Of a DNA stretch of 64,000 nt, positions 9,913-19,123 are shown piece by piece. Under the pieces are notes generated by a model. The model did no database searches, had not been told where the DNA came from, and saw nothing but the letters and a program-made list of their open reading frames with translations. Within the stretch, counting starts at the first letter, position 1. Each line of letters starts with the position of its first letter. The position numbers and the translations under genes were made by a program. Source of the DNA: JBNJGB01 sp051747385 (GTDB lineage Bacteria; Myxococcota_A; UBA9042; PHBI01; JACKFB01); NCBI GenBank assembly GCA_051747385.1, contig JBNJGB010000031.1:1-64000 (forward strand), read 5' to 3'.

Positions 9913-11148
9913 TCAGGCGTCGTCCGGGATGCAGGCCTGGACGGCCTGGCAGTCGTCCCCCGCGGCCTCGACGCACTGCCGGACCTGGTCCACCGTGCCG
10001 GGGTCGTCGCCCTCCACCTCCGAGCAGCCCAACTGGCACTCCAGCTCGGCGTCCGGCTCGCCCGGACTGCACCCCGCGACGGCCTCGCAGATCTCCTGGC
10101 AGGCCTCCGACGGCTGCATCACGCAGCCGATCAGGGTCGGGATGACGTCGTCGCCCGCCGGACACTGGCCGACACCCGTCATGCAAGCCCCCGCGTCCTC
10201 GGAGGTGTCGGGCGAGCCGATCCCGGTGACGACTCCCGTGCAGAGGCCGGCGCAGAGGTCCTCGGACGGGAGATCGTCCACGGCTCCGCCGCACAGCTCG
10301 AAGAGCGCCCCGCAGCCCTCCACGCAAGCGGTGCTCTCCTCCTGCGGGACGTCGAGACAGGGCGTCGGGTCGTCGCAGTCGCGGGCCAGCAGGCAGCCGA
10401 ACAGGCGCGGCTTCTGTTCCCGATCGAGCTCGCCGCAGGCCTCCTCGCACGCCGCCGGGCCGGGCCACGTGTCGAAGATGGGCTCCTCCGGGCCGCACGC
10501 CTCGTCCCCCTCCGGCGTCAGGAAGTCCTGGCAGATGGCGGGACACAGGTCCGTCAGGCACGACTGGACGACTTCGGGCGCGCCTTCGCAGCCGCCCGCG
10601 AGCCCCTCCTGGAGGCACGTCAGCGAGCTGCCGAAGTCCTCCTCCGCCATCCCGGCGCCGGAACACGAGGCCAGGCACACGCCCGGCTCGTCCTCGGGGA
10701 GCTCGACCAGGCCCAGCACGTCGCAGCCGTCCAGCAGCTCGCACGTCGCCTCGCAGCCGGCGAACGGGGGCACGGGGTCCTCGCCCTCGAAGCACGTGGC
10801 GGCGTCGCAGAAGTCGGCCATGCAGCTGTAGTTGCCCAGCCAGTAGCCGTCCTCGGCCGCGCGCTGCTCGCAGAGGTCGACGCAGGCCTCCTGGTCGGCG
10901 CCCAGGTCGCCGAGATCTCCGCAAGCGTCCTCGATGCCGGCACACAGCACCGTGCAGTGATCCGTGACGACCGCGGCCTCCAGCTCCAGCGGCTCCACCT
11001 CCACCGCGTCGCCGGTCGAGGCGTCGGCGTCCGTGTCCCCCACCCCGTCTGGGAAGGCGCCTCCTCCGTCGTCGTCGCAGGCGACGAGCGGCGTCCCGAG
11101 GAGGGCGAGTGCCATGACGAGCGTGAGAACAGTTCGGCGGAGCACCAT
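9913..11148 (-). CDS. Cys-rich lipoprotein, unknown function
   Basis: A 411-residue exported lipoprotein. The ATG at 11148 follows AAGGAGATGG, which supports it over upstream in-frame starts. The signal peptide MVLRRTVLTLVMALALLG ends at lipobox LVAC, followed by an acidic linker. The rest holds many Cys-x3-Cys and Cys-x(n)-Cys pairs in repeated modules (for example CEATCELL, CLAS, CPAICQDF, CAGLC), probably disulfide-stabilised repeats. I know no enzymatic function. It ends nine bases from the glycosidase gene in convergent orientation, and the 201 bases upstream (11149-11349) should carry its promoter; I see no other gene there. Confidence 0.8.
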   Translation of the reverse strand: MVLRRTVLTLVMALALLGTPLVACDDDGGGAFPDGVGDTDADASTGDAVEVEPLELEAAVVTDHCTVLCAGIEDACGDLGDLGADQEACVDLCEQRAAEDGYWLGNYSCMADFCDAATCFEGEDPVPPFAGCEATCELLDGCDVLGLVELPEDEPGVCLASCSGAGMAEEDFGSSLTCLQEGLAGGCEGAPEVVQSCLTDLCPAICQDFLTPEGDEACGPEEPIFDTWPGPAACEEACGELDREQKPRLFGCLLARDCDDPTPCLDVPQEESTACVEGCGALFELCGGAVDDLPSEDLCAGLCTGVVTGIGSPDTSEDAGACMTGVGQCPAGDDVIPTLIGCVMQPSEACQEICEAVAGCSPGEPDAELECQLGCSEVEGDDPGTVDQVRQCVEAAGDDCQAVQACIPDDA

Positions 11149-11349
11149 GTTCCATCTCCTTCCGGGTCCATGCGCGGCCCCGGTTCCGACTGCACAGCTA
11201 TCCACGAACCCGGCGCCGCGTCCAGTTCTCCGCGACCGCGGGGTGCTTGGCCTCCACGGCCGCCCAAACCTGCGCCCGCCGCTTCGGGGTGCCGACGCCC
11301 CTTTGAAACATCATCTTCCGGACGCACAGGTAGTCCCCAGCCCCCCGGG

Positions 11350-12084
11350 TCACATCTCCGCGAGCAGCTCCCGGGCCTCCTCACGGAGGGCCTCGATGCG
11401 CTCGCGGACGAGCAGCATCAGGTCGTCCTTGTTGTCCGGGTCGTACGGGGACGTGTCGATGGGATCGCCCACGACCACGGCCACGTCGCTGCTGGACACC
11501 CAGTTCCAGCCCTTGGGGAGGATGTCCTGCGTCCCGGCGATGCCCACGGGGACGATGGGGACGTGGCGCTGGGTCGCCATGACGAAGCCGCCCTTCTTGA
11601 ACGGCAGCAGGTGGCCGTCCGACGATCGCGTGCCCTCCGGGAAGACGAGGACGGTCTTGCCCGCCTCGATCATCCGCGCGGCCCGATCGATGCTCTGGAA
11701 CGCCTTCTTCTGGTTCGTGCGGTTGATGGAGACCATCCCCATGGCCCACATGCCCCAGCCGAGGAAGGGATAGCGGAAGAGCGTGTGCTTCGTGAGGAAG
11801 CGCACCGGGGGCCGGGTCGTCAGCCACATGAGGGCCGGCGGATCCATGTGGCTCTCGTGGTTGGCCATCAGGATCACGCCCTCGCGCTGCAGGCCCTCGC
11901 GGTTCCGGACCGCCAGGCGGCGCAGCCCGCACGACTTGAGGATGCTCCAGGCCCAGCCCCGGGCGATGGGCCACCAGACGAGTCCGTCGCGGTCCACGAG
12001 GGCCGTGACGAACACGGAGGTCCCGGCCGCGGCGGTGGCGCCGAACAGGGTCAGGGTGGCGAAGACGGTGCGGAGGCGTCGCAT
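11350..12084 (-). CDS. plsC: 1-acyl-sn-glycerol-3-phosphate acyltransferase (PlsC-like)
   Basis: Inner-membrane lysophosphatidic acid acyltransferase of phospholipid synthesis, 244 residues, normal length. The N-terminal hydrophobic segment (about residues 8-30) is followed by the catalytic NHESHMD motif (N75-D81, HX4D), then by RTNQKKAF and FPEGTRS (about 149-154), the glycerophosphate-binding blocks. Single ATG start. It is divergent from the Nudix gene across 219 bases (12085-12303), which hold no visible gene. The family includes paralogues with other acceptors, so the precise substrate is inferred. Confidence 0.92.
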   Translation of the reverse strand: MRRLRTVFATLTLFGATAAAGTSVFVTALVDRDGLVWWPIARGWAWSILKSCGLRRLAVRNREGLQREGVILMANHESHMDPPALMWLTTRPPVRFLTKHTLFRYPFLGWGMWAMGMVSINRTNQKKAFQSIDRAARMIEAGKTVLVFPEGTRSSDGHLLPFKKGGFVMATQRHVPIVPVGIAGTQDILPKGWNWVSSSDVAVVVGDPIDTSPYDPDNKDDLMLLVRERIEALREEARELLAEM

Positions 12085-12303
12085 GAGCCGCGGAGGCTAT
12101 TCCGGGATTCCCCCATTTGGCAATCCCGGGTTCGGCGGCGGGGCCGCCCTACATCGCGGACTCGGGCGCGGCCGGGTCCCCGACGATCCCCCGGAACGGC
12201 GGAGCCGGGACACGACCGCCGGCGGCATGACCCGGCCGGCCCTCCCCGGACGACCCGGGCGTGTTGCGCGGCCCGCGTGCTCCGCGGTATCTCCTCCCCC
12301 GAG

Positions 12304-12879
12304 ATGACGTCCCGTGACGACGAGGACGCGGTCCCCGCCTGGCCGACGGTCGGCGCGAGCGCCGTGAGCGACCACCGGATCTTCGGCCTGCAGACCGTGG
12401 AGCGGCGCTCGCCTCGGACCGGCCGGGTGGGGGAGTTCAAGGTCCTCCACATGGACGACTGGGTGAACGTCGTCGCCCTCACCCCCGATCGGCGCGTGGT
12501 GCTCATCGAGCAGTTCCGCCACGGCACGGAGGAGATCACCCTCGAGATCCCCGGCGGCCTGGTCGATCCGGGGGAGGCCCCGGCCGAGGCCGCGCGCCGA
12601 GAGCTTCGGGAGGAGACGGGCTACGGCGGCGCGGAGCCCGTCCTCCTGGGCGAGGTCCACCCGAACCCGGCGATCCAGACCAACGTCTGCACGACCTGGC
12701 TCGTCCGCGACGCCCGCCCGATCGCGCCACCTCGCCCCGACGACGAGGAGCACATCGCGGTCACCACGGCCGCGCTGGAGGAGATCCCGAGCCTCATCCG
12801 GAGCGGCCGCATCACCCACGCCCTCGTCGTTGCAGCCTTCCACCATCTGGATCTGGCGCTCCGCGCCGGAGAGGTGTAG
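12304..12879 (+). CDS. Nudix hydrolase, ADP-ribose pyrophosphatase type
   Basis: A 191-residue Nudix protein that would hydrolyse ADP-ribose or a related nucleoside diphosphate. The full Nudix box is present (about residues 85-107): GGLVDPGE, then seven residues, then REEXG as RELREETGY. Upstream, the FKVLHMDDWVNVVALT and VLIEQFRHG segments match the NudF/ADP-ribose branch. The open frame continues upstream without family features; the ATG at 12304 is chosen because conserved sequence starts near it. An ADP-ribosylglycohydrolase at 49198-50121 could supply related substrate, but the genes are unlinked. Confidence 0.88.
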   Translation: MTSRDDEDAVPAWPTVGASAVSDHRIFGLQTVERRSPRTGRVGEFKVLHMDDWVNVVALTPDRRVVLIEQFRHGTEEITLEIPGGLVDPGEAPAEAARRELREETGYGGAEPVLLGEVHPNPAIQTNVCTTWLVRDARPIAPPRPDDEEHIAVTTAALEEIPSLIRSGRITHALVVAAFHHLDLALRAGEV

Positions 12880-12890
12880 CCAGTCCCGCC

Positions 12891-13343
12891 ATGAAGCACG
12901 TCGCACGAGTCGTCCCGGTCCTGATCCTCCTCCTCGCCCCCGCCTGCGACTCCGGCGGAGGCGACACGCCCCACTCCATCGAGGGAGATGCCACGATCCA
13001 GGCCGACCAGGGCGTCGACTTCGGCACCGGCGCCGTGGTCGACGGCATCGCCGTCAGCGACCTGTACGCCACCGCCAGCGATGGTCTCCGGCTGACGGCG
13101 GGCGGCCCCAACCAGGCGAACGCCCGCAACGTCCGTTGGTTCCAGAAGAACGGAGGCCACCGCACGTTCGCGAGCCTGGACGAGGTCCCGGGCACCCCGC
13201 TCCCCACGTCGAACTACCCGCTCCCGAACGCCCGCACCGGGTACGGCTTCATCGTCGCGAACCAGCGGGGCGGCTACACGCGCGGCTGGATCCGGGAGGC
13301 CGACGCGGGCTCCGTCACCGTCGAGTTCGCGCCGATCCCGTAG
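12891..13343 (+). CDS. Small lipoprotein, unknown function
   Basis: A 150-residue protein with a clear lipoprotein signal: MKHVARVVPVLILLLAPAC, with lipobox LAPAC, then a Gly/Asp linker. The mature part is beta-rich in appearance and has no motif I recognise. It starts 11 bases after the Nudix stop and may be co-transcribed with it. It faces the BatA-like gene convergently. Confidence 0.72.
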   Translation: MKHVARVVPVLILLLAPACDSGGGDTPHSIEGDATIQADQGVDFGTGAVVDGIAVSDLYATASDGLRLTAGGPNQANARNVRWFQKNGGHRTFASLDEVPGTPLPTSNYPLPNARTGYGFIVANQRGGYTRGWIREADAGSVTVEFAPIP

Positions 13344-13376
13344 CCAGCCGGATCGGCCGGTTCGAGCCCCCCGTTC

Positions 13377-13406
13377 GGGAACGGGAACGGGAACGGGAAC
13401 GGGAAC
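13377..13406 (+). repeat. (GGGAAC)5 microsatellite, G-quadruplex-capable
   Basis: Five perfect GGGAAC hexamers, then GGGAGG, lie in the 92-base convergent gap between the small lipoprotein and the BatA-like gene. Five G3 tracts separated by three bases each fit the usual intramolecular G-quadruplex pattern on the plus strand. A longer, degenerate array of the same hexamer in opposite orientation is at 22331-22390. Confidence 0.8.
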
Positions 13407-13435
13407 GGGAGGCCGAGAGGGACCGGCGCCCCGGA

Positions 13436-15559
13436 TCAACTCCGGATGACCAGCCACGCCTCGGAGGCCAGGAGCCAGAAGAGGCCGACCAGCACGAAAG
13501 GCCAGATCTTCTGCCTCTGGTCGGAGGGTGCCTCGGCCGCCGCCACCTCCTCGCCGCCCGGGGCCGGGGCCGCGCCCGGACCGGGTCGCTCCAGGACCGC
13601 GCGGACGTCGACCAGGTCGGCGCGCGTGAGATCGCTCTCGGCGCGATCGCCGTTCACCGCGAAGATGGTCGCCTCCCGGTCGCCCACGCGCCGCCGCAGG
13701 GTGTAGTGCCCGACGGCGTCCGTCTCGGTGATGGCGAAGACCTCCTCGCCCGGCACCGGCTCCAGGGGCGCGACCTCGCGTCCGTCCGGGCGCTCCAGGA
13801 CCAGGGAGCCCTCGCCCTCGGGCACCGGGACCCGGGCCACCTCCCCGACCACGGTGCCGCCGCCGCCCCGCTCGGCCAGCTTACCGCCCAGGTAGAGCAC
13901 GGTCTGCTGCAGGAGCGGCACGAAGCTGGTCCGGATGACCAGGTCGGACCAGTCCCGGTCGATGGACGAGGTCCACATCATCACCCGCCCGTCGCCTACC
14001 TCGGCCTCGGCGATGGCGGGCGCCCCCCCGGAGAATGCGGCCACGACCCGCGCCCCCTCGCGCCGGATGGTGTCCAGGAGCGCGTAGGTCCACGTCCGCG
14101 CCTTGAAGAGGCTCAGGTCCTCGATCCCCGTGAAGTCGGCCATGATGGGGTGGTCGAAGTCCACGTCGTCCAAACGCAGGGCCGACAGCTCCATGGCGGG
14201 GTCGTCGGGGTCGGCCACCTCCTTGATGGAGCGCACCGGGAAGGGCATCAAATCTCCGTAGGAGCGGCTCGACTCGGGCGTGAGCTGACCGCCCGCCGTC
14301 ACCAGCAGCCCGCCGCCCCCCTCGACGAACTCGGACAGGGCGATCTGCTGGGCCGAGGTCAGGCTCCCCACGTTCGCCAGGACGACCACGTCCATGTGCT
14401 CGAGGCGGCTCGGCTCCACGTCCTTCGGGGAGAGGTACACCGGGTGGATGCGGGCGCGGCGGCTCTCCGCGGCGCCCAGGGCGGCCCGGACGAAGAACAG
14501 CTCGTCCAGGTAGGGAACGTTGCGGGGGGCGCCGTTGACCACGCCCACGTTCACCGCCCCGCCGAAGTCCACGGTGAAGTACCAGGTGTCGTCCTCCGGC
14601 AGGTCGTCCGGGGGCATGGAGGCCGCCCCGCGCACCGTGGACGCCGTCGCCGGCAGGCGGTCCACGACGCCCACCCGCTCCGTGCCGCGGGCGGGGATGG
14701 TCACCGTCGACGCCGACGTGCGGCCTCCCAGGTCCAGGTCCACCCGGCGGGTCGCCGGCTCCTCCCCGTGGTTCGCGACGGTGATCTCCACGTGGACCTG
14801 GCCGGGGCCCACGTCGGGGGCCGGGCGGACGGACACCCCCGTGATCGCGACGTTGTCGATCGCCTCGTCGGGCTCGCGGACGCTCCGGAGGTCCACGCCC
14901 GGCGGCTGGGCAAGGGCCCAGGGCTCCGTCACGTCGGCCCACGCGTGCGCCGAGTGGTCGGAGAGCACCACGACGCGCCGGCGGGGCTCGGCGCTCTGCG
15001 ACAGGACCCGCTCCGCCTCGCGCAGGGCCCCCGCCGTATCGGCCGCCCGCGGTCCGGAGGTGATGCGCTCCAGGGCCCGCTCCAGGGTCTGCCGATCGTA
15101 GGTGATGCCGGGGGTGAGGAGCCGGGCGGGCTCCCCCGCTGCGGCCACGGCGAAGGCCGTCCTATCGCCGCCGGACTCCACGATGGCGTCCGCCTGCGCC
15201 AGCGCCCGGTCGAGGAGCGTCTCGTCGCCCCCACCCGGCCGGGCCTGCATGGACAGGGAGTCGTCGACGACCAGGGCCACCGCACCCGGCTCCCCCAGGT
15301 CGGCGCCCAGGGCCGGCTCCTCCTCGAAGTACGGCTTCGACAGGGCGAACGGGATCGCCATCATCAGGAGGACGCGCAGGGCCAGCACGAGGAGCTGGCG
15401 CACCTTGAGGCGCCGGGCGACGCGCTTGTCCGACAGCAGCAGGAACTCCACGGCCGCGAATCGCCGCAGGCGCGCCCGCCGGCGGTTCACCAGGTGGATG
15501 ACGACGGGGATCGCCCCCGCCGCCATCCCCAGCAGCAGCCATGGGTTCTCGAACTGCAC
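13436..15559 (-). CDS. BatA/VWA-domain membrane protein
   Basis: A 707-residue inner-membrane protein. The N terminus matches the BatA domain (FENPWLLLG, then IHLVNRRRARLRRFAAVEFLLL), with a second helix near residues 55-75. A von Willebrand A-like domain follows (VALVVDDSLSMQA, a MIDAS-type DxSxS), then beta-rich and glutamine-amidotransferase-like regions (GGGLLVTAGGQL), and a C-terminal helix (IWPFVLVGLFWLLASEAWLVI). The GTG start is six bases after the DUF58 stop. It is the last gene of a five-gene operon; in such MoxR operons these proteins are thought to act in envelope stress or protein-complex assembly. Confidence 0.87.
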   Translation of the reverse strand: MQFENPWLLLGMAAGAIPVVIHLVNRRRARLRRFAAVEFLLLSDKRVARRLKVRQLLVLALRVLLMMAIPFALSKPYFEEEPALGADLGEPGAVALVVDDSLSMQARPGGGDETLLDRALAQADAIVESGGDRTAFAVAAAGEPARLLTPGITYDRQTLERALERITSGPRAADTAGALREAERVLSQSAEPRRRVVVLSDHSAHAWADVTEPWALAQPPGVDLRSVREPDEAIDNVAITGVSVRPAPDVGPGQVHVEITVANHGEEPATRRVDLDLGGRTSASTVTIPARGTERVGVVDRLPATASTVRGAASMPPDDLPEDDTWYFTVDFGGAVNVGVVNGAPRNVPYLDELFFVRAALGAAESRRARIHPVYLSPKDVEPSRLEHMDVVVLANVGSLTSAQQIALSEFVEGGGGLLVTAGGQLTPESSRSYGDLMPFPVRSIKEVADPDDPAMELSALRLDDVDFDHPIMADFTGIEDLSLFKARTWTYALLDTIRREGARVVAAFSGGAPAIAEAEVGDGRVMMWTSSIDRDWSDLVIRTSFVPLLQQTVLYLGGKLAERGGGGTVVGEVARVPVPEGEGSLVLERPDGREVAPLEPVPGEEVFAITETDAVGHYTLRRRVGDREATIFAVNGDRAESDLTRADLVDVRAVLERPGPGAAPAPGGEEVAAAEAPSDQRQKIWPFVLVGLFWLLASEAWLVIRS

Positions 15560-15565
15560 GTCGGC

Positions 15566-16501
15566 TCAGGCTCCGCCGGCCCGGTGGCGGCGGCCGGCCT
15601 CCGCCGCGGTGAGATAGCGCAGGAGCAGCCGGTCCGGAGGCTCCCGCGTGTCCGCAAGCTCGTAGTCGATGCGCGCGTCGAGGCAGCGCCGGCGCACGTC
15701 GTCCCGGAACCCGGCCATGCGCTCGAGGTACGCCTCGCGCACCAGCCTGGGCTCGGCCAGGAGGCGCCGCTTCGACTCCATGCCCTCGAAGAGGGTCATC
15801 TCCTCGAAGGGGAACTCCAGCTCGTCGCCGTCCAGGACGTGGAAGACCGTCACCTGGTGGCCCCGCGAGACCACCTGGCGCAGGATCGCGAACAGGCTGT
15901 CGCGATCGCCGAAGAAGTCGCTGAACACGAAGACCAGCCCGCGCTTGCCCGCCTGCTCCATGATGCGGCGGAGGCCGGCCTCCAGGGACGTCCCGCCGCG
16001 GGGCCGGGCGTGTTCGAGTTGCTCGCAGAAGTGGGTCAGGTGGCTCATGCGCCCCCGGGTCGGCAGGACCGCCCGGACGTCGTCGGCGAACGTCACCAGC
16101 CCGATGGAGTCGGACTGGCGCAGGAGCAAAAAGCCCAGGCTCGTGGCCAGCACGCTGGCGTACTCCAGCTTGGTGAGCGTGCCCTCGCGGCCGTAGCCCA
16201 TGGAGCCGGAGACGTCCACCACGGCCCAGGCCCGGAGGTTCGTCTCCTGCTCGAACTTCTTGACGTAGTACTTGTCCAGCCGGCCGTACGCCTTCCAGTC
16301 GATGTGGCGCACCTCGTCGCCGGGGCTGTACTCCTTGTGCTCGGCGAACTCGATGGAGCTGCCGTGGTGGGGGCTCTTGTGGATGCCCTGGAGCATCCCG
16401 TCCACCACGAGGCGCGAGCGGAGCACCAGCCCCTTCATCCGCGCCAGCGCCCTCGGGTCGAGGAGGCGACGCTCCCCGCCCGTGTCGTTCGAGGCGCTCA
16501 C
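15566..16501 (-). CDS. DUF58 (VWA-like) protein
   Basis: A 311-residue cytosolic protein of the DUF58 family. The signature GDEVRHIDWKAYGRL plus KKFEQETN is present, as is a VWA-like VVDVSGSMGYG motif. The GTG start overlaps the MoxR stop (GTGA), so it is translated with its partner ATPase. MoxR ATPases and DUF58/VWA proteins are known to be co-encoded and to work together in complex maturation; the client here is unknown. Confidence 0.92.
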   Translation of the reverse strand: MSASNDTGGERRLLDPRALARMKGLVLRSRLVVDGMLQGIHKSPHHGSSIEFAEHKEYSPGDEVRHIDWKAYGRLDKYYVKKFEQETNLRAWAVVDVSGSMGYGREGTLTKLEYASVLATSLGFLLLRQSDSIGLVTFADDVRAVLPTRGRMSHLTHFCEQLEHARPRGGTSLEAGLRRIMEQAGKRGLVFVFSDFFGDRDSLFAILRQVVSRGHQVTVFHVLDGDELEFPFEEMTLFEGMESKRRLLAEPRLVREAYLERMAGFRDDVRRRCLDARIDYELADTREPPDRLLLRYLTAAEAGRRHRAGGA

Positions 16502-17517
16502 CGGAGCGACCGCTCGACCTCGTCGACGATCGCCCGGGCGTCGACGCGCTCGGCCTCCGCCTGGAAGTTCACCAGCACCCGGTGCCCCAGGACCGCGTGG
16601 GCCAGGGCGTTGATGTCCTCCTTGGAGGCGTTCGGGCGGCCGTCCAGCGCGGCCCGGGCCTTGGCCCCGAGGATCAGATACTGGCTCGCCCGGGGCCCGG
16701 CGCCCCAGGAGACGTACTGGCGGACCATCTCGGGCGCGCGCTCGCTCGTCGGGCGCGTCCTGGCCACCAGCTCCACGGCGTGGCGGACCACGTCCGGTGC
16801 GGCCAGGATGCTCAGGACGAGTTCCTGATACCGGAGGAGCTCCTCCCGCGGGAGCACCGGCTCCACCTCCTTCTCGGCGGCCCCCGTCGTCTGCGTGACG
16901 ATGGCCACCTCCTCCTCGAAGGTGGGATAGCGGACGTCGATGGAGAACATGAACCGATCGAGCTGGGCCTCCGGCAGGGGATAGGTGCCCTCCTGCTCGA
17001 TGGGGTTCTGGGTCGCGAAGACCAGGAACGGCAGCTCCAGGGGATAGGTGGTCCCGGCGGCCGTGACGCGCTTTTCCTGCATGGCCTGGAGCAGCGCCGC
17101 CTGGGTCTTCGGCGGGGTCCGGTTGATCTCGTCCGCCAGCAGGATGTTGGCGAAGATCGGGCCCTTGATGAACTTGAAGAACCGCTTCCCGGTGGTGTGG
17201 TCCTCCTCCAGGATGTCCGTCCCGGTGATGTCGCTGGGCATCAGGTCCGGGGTGAACTGGATGCGGTTGAACTGCAGGCCCACCGCCTCCGCGAGGGTCG
17301 AGATGAGCAGCGTCTTGGCCAGCCCGGGCACGCCGATGAACAGGCCGTGGCCCCGCGCGAACATCGCGATGAGCAGGAGCTCGATGACGTCGTCCTGCCC
17401 GATGATGCGCTTGCGCAGCTCGCCCAGGACGCGGGACCTGGCGTCGGCGAGGGCCTCCACCTCCTCGGCGGTGGGCGTGGCGGGCGCGTCGGCCCGGGGG
17501 GTCGGGGATGCGGTCAT
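16498..17517 (-). CDS. MoxR-family AAA+ ATPase
   Basis: A 339-residue AAA+ ATPase. Walker A is GVPGLAKT; Walker B and the following arm are ILLADEINRTPPKTQAAL; sensor region is FATQNPIEQEGTYPLPEAQLDRF, classic MoxR wording. The single ATG is followed by a Pro/Ala/Thr-rich N terminus. It lies 34 bases downstream of the TPR peptidase gene and overlaps the DUF58 start. Its neighbours (DUF4175, peptidase, DUF58, BatA-like) make a complete envelope-associated MoxR operon. Confidence 0.95.
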   Translation of the reverse strand: MTASPTPRADAPATPTAEEVEALADARSRVLGELRKRIIGQDDVIELLLIAMFARGHGLFIGVPGLAKTLLISTLAEAVGLQFNRIQFTPDLMPSDITGTDILEEDHTTGKRFFKFIKGPIFANILLADEINRTPPKTQAALLQAMQEKRVTAAGTTYPLELPFLVFATQNPIEQEGTYPLPEAQLDRFMFSIDVRYPTFEEEVAIVTQTTGAAEKEVEPVLPREELLRYQELVLSILAAPDVVRHAVELVARTRPTSERAPEMVRQYVSWGAGPRASQYLILGAKARAALDGRPNASKEDINALAHAVLGHRVLVNFQAEAERVDARAIVDEVERSLR

Positions 17518-17551
17518 CGGATGGCCTCCGGGGGGCGGAGTGGGCGTCGGC

Positions 17552-19123
17552 TCACCGCTGGCGGACCAGCTCGTGAGCCCGGGTCTCCCGCTCGGCGAGG
17601 GCGTCCTCGCCCAGCTGGCGATAGACGGCGGCCAGGTGCCCGTGCACGTCGGGATCGAAGGGGTTGATGCGGATCGCGTGCTCCAGGTGGCGACGCGCCT
17701 CCTCGAGGTTGCCCAGTCGGAGGTGCGCCTCGCCGAGGTAGACGCGTAGTAGCATGTAGTCCGGGTACAGCGAAAGCGGGGGCTCGAGCGCCGCCGCGGC
17801 CTCCTCCACGAGGCCCAGCTTCAGCAGCGCGTGGCCCAGCTTGGCCTGCACGATGGGCGTCTCGTCCCCCACGGCGCCCACGGCCTTGCGATACTCCCGC
17901 GACGCCGCCTTCCACCGCTCCCGGAGGCGCATCCGGTCGCCCAACCAGACGTGCTTGCGCGCCGCCTCGCCCTTCAGGGCCTGGAGCTCGTCGGCCTCCG
18001 TGTCGTGGCCCTTGAACAGCAGGCGCATGTCGAACGCGTCGTCCATGGTCCGCAGGCGCTTCCGCTCCAGGTGGCGGCGCCAGGTGGGCTCGAAGCGACG
18101 CCACGACAGGCCGGCGACCTTCGCCACCGCGTCCTGGTCGGACACACCGTCGCCCATGAGCGACACCAGGCGCTCCGCGACCGCATCGCCACCGCGGGAG
18201 ACCAGGAAGCCGATGACGGTGAAGACCTCCGCGAACGCCGTCGCGGTGGCCTCCTGGCTGGGGAGCTTGGCCATGGACGGGCTCATCTCCTCGAAGGGGA
18301 TGAGGGCGTCGTCCTCGAGGGCCCGGGCCAGCAGATCCTCGCTCCGGCGCTCCAGGGCCGGCTGCCTGCCCTCCCAGTAGGCCTCGAAGTACTTCGCCAG
18401 GCCCTCGTGGAGCCAGATGGGCACCCGGTTGGCGCTCTTCTGGGTGATGAGCAGGTGGATGAACTCGTGGGCCAGGGTGTCCGCCCAGCCGTAGCCGTAG
18501 ACCAGGTCCCGCGGGGACGTGAACATCAGCCGGTTGTACTTGCACAGGGCGATGGTCCCGGACGTCTTGATCTCGTCGACCGTCAGGCTGCTCACCGCGC
18601 CCAGGACGTCCACCTCGGGGTAGATCTCCACCCGCACCGGCGTCGGGGGCTCGTGTTCGAAGACCGGCACCAGGCGCTCCCAGGCGCCCTCCAGCACCTC
18701 CTCCACGTACGGGACCATGACCTCCTCGACCCCGTCCGGGTAGCGGATGAGGAAGTGTCCGTCCGCGGTCAGGTGCTCCTGATATCCCCGGGTCTCCTCC
18801 AGGACGTTGTGGGCCAGGCGGCGGAAGTGCTCCGCGGTGCCCCCCGCGCCCAGGTGGACCGCCTGCTCCAGGTGCTCGACGGCGGTGGCGTAGCGCCCCT
18901 GCATGAGGTGCAGCCGCCCCGACAGGGTGAGCGCCGCACGGTCCGACGGACGGGCGCTCAGGGCCCGGTCCACGGCCTGCTCCGCGGCGGGCATGTCCCA
19001 CGCCCGGAGGGCCTCGGAGGCCGACTCGAGGTCGTCCTGGAAGTCCGCCCTCGCCGGCGCGGCCGCGGCCACGAGCAGGGCGAGGATCGCCACGATCCGG
19101 GTTGCGATTCGACGCACGGTCAC
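17552..19123 (-). CDS. Exported TPR protein with gluzincin metallopeptidase domain
   Basis: A 523-residue protein. A signal peptide (IATRIVAILALLVAAAAPARA) is followed by TPR-like helices, then a peptidase MA-like domain with HEFIH (H219, E220, H223) and a second glutamate E240 in LHEGLAKYFE, the arrangement of zinc gluzincins, and more TPRs at the C terminus. All zinc-site residues are intact. The GTG start at 19123 overlaps the TGA of the upstream DUF4175 gene; a second in-frame GTG is at 19117. Probably periplasmic. Likely substrate unknown; linkage suggests envelope quality control. Confidence 0.88.
   Translation of the reverse strand: MTVRRIATRIVAILALLVAAAAPARADFQDDLESASEALRAWDMPAAEQAVDRALSARPSDRAALTLSGRLHLMQGRYATAVEHLEQAVHLGAGGTAEHFRRLAHNVLEETRGYQEHLTADGHFLIRYPDGVEEVMVPYVEEVLEGAWERLVPVFEHEPPTPVRVEIYPEVDVLGAVSSLTVDEIKTSGTIALCKYNRLMFTSPRDLVYGYGWADTLAHEFIHLLITQKSANRVPIWLHEGLAKYFEAYWEGRQPALERRSEDLLARALEDDALIPFEEMSPSMAKLPSQEATATAFAEVFTVIGFLVSRGGDAVAERLVSLMGDGVSDQDAVAKVAGLSWRRFEPTWRRHLERKRLRTMDDAFDMRLLFKGHDTEADELQALKGEAARKHVWLGDRMRLRERWKAASREYRKAVGAVGDETPIVQAKLGHALLKLGLVEEAAAALEPPLSLYPDYMLLRVYLGEAHLRLGNLEEARRHLEHAIRINPFDPDVHGHLAAVYRQLGEDALAERETRAHELVRQR

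Noticed and set aside
4287..10145. Very long plus-strand open frame across the lectin gene and the N gap
   Set aside because: An antisense shadow: it exists because of the skewed codon use of the high-GC, Asp-rich repeats. It carries Arg/Pro runs and no domains, and it crosses the unknown bases.
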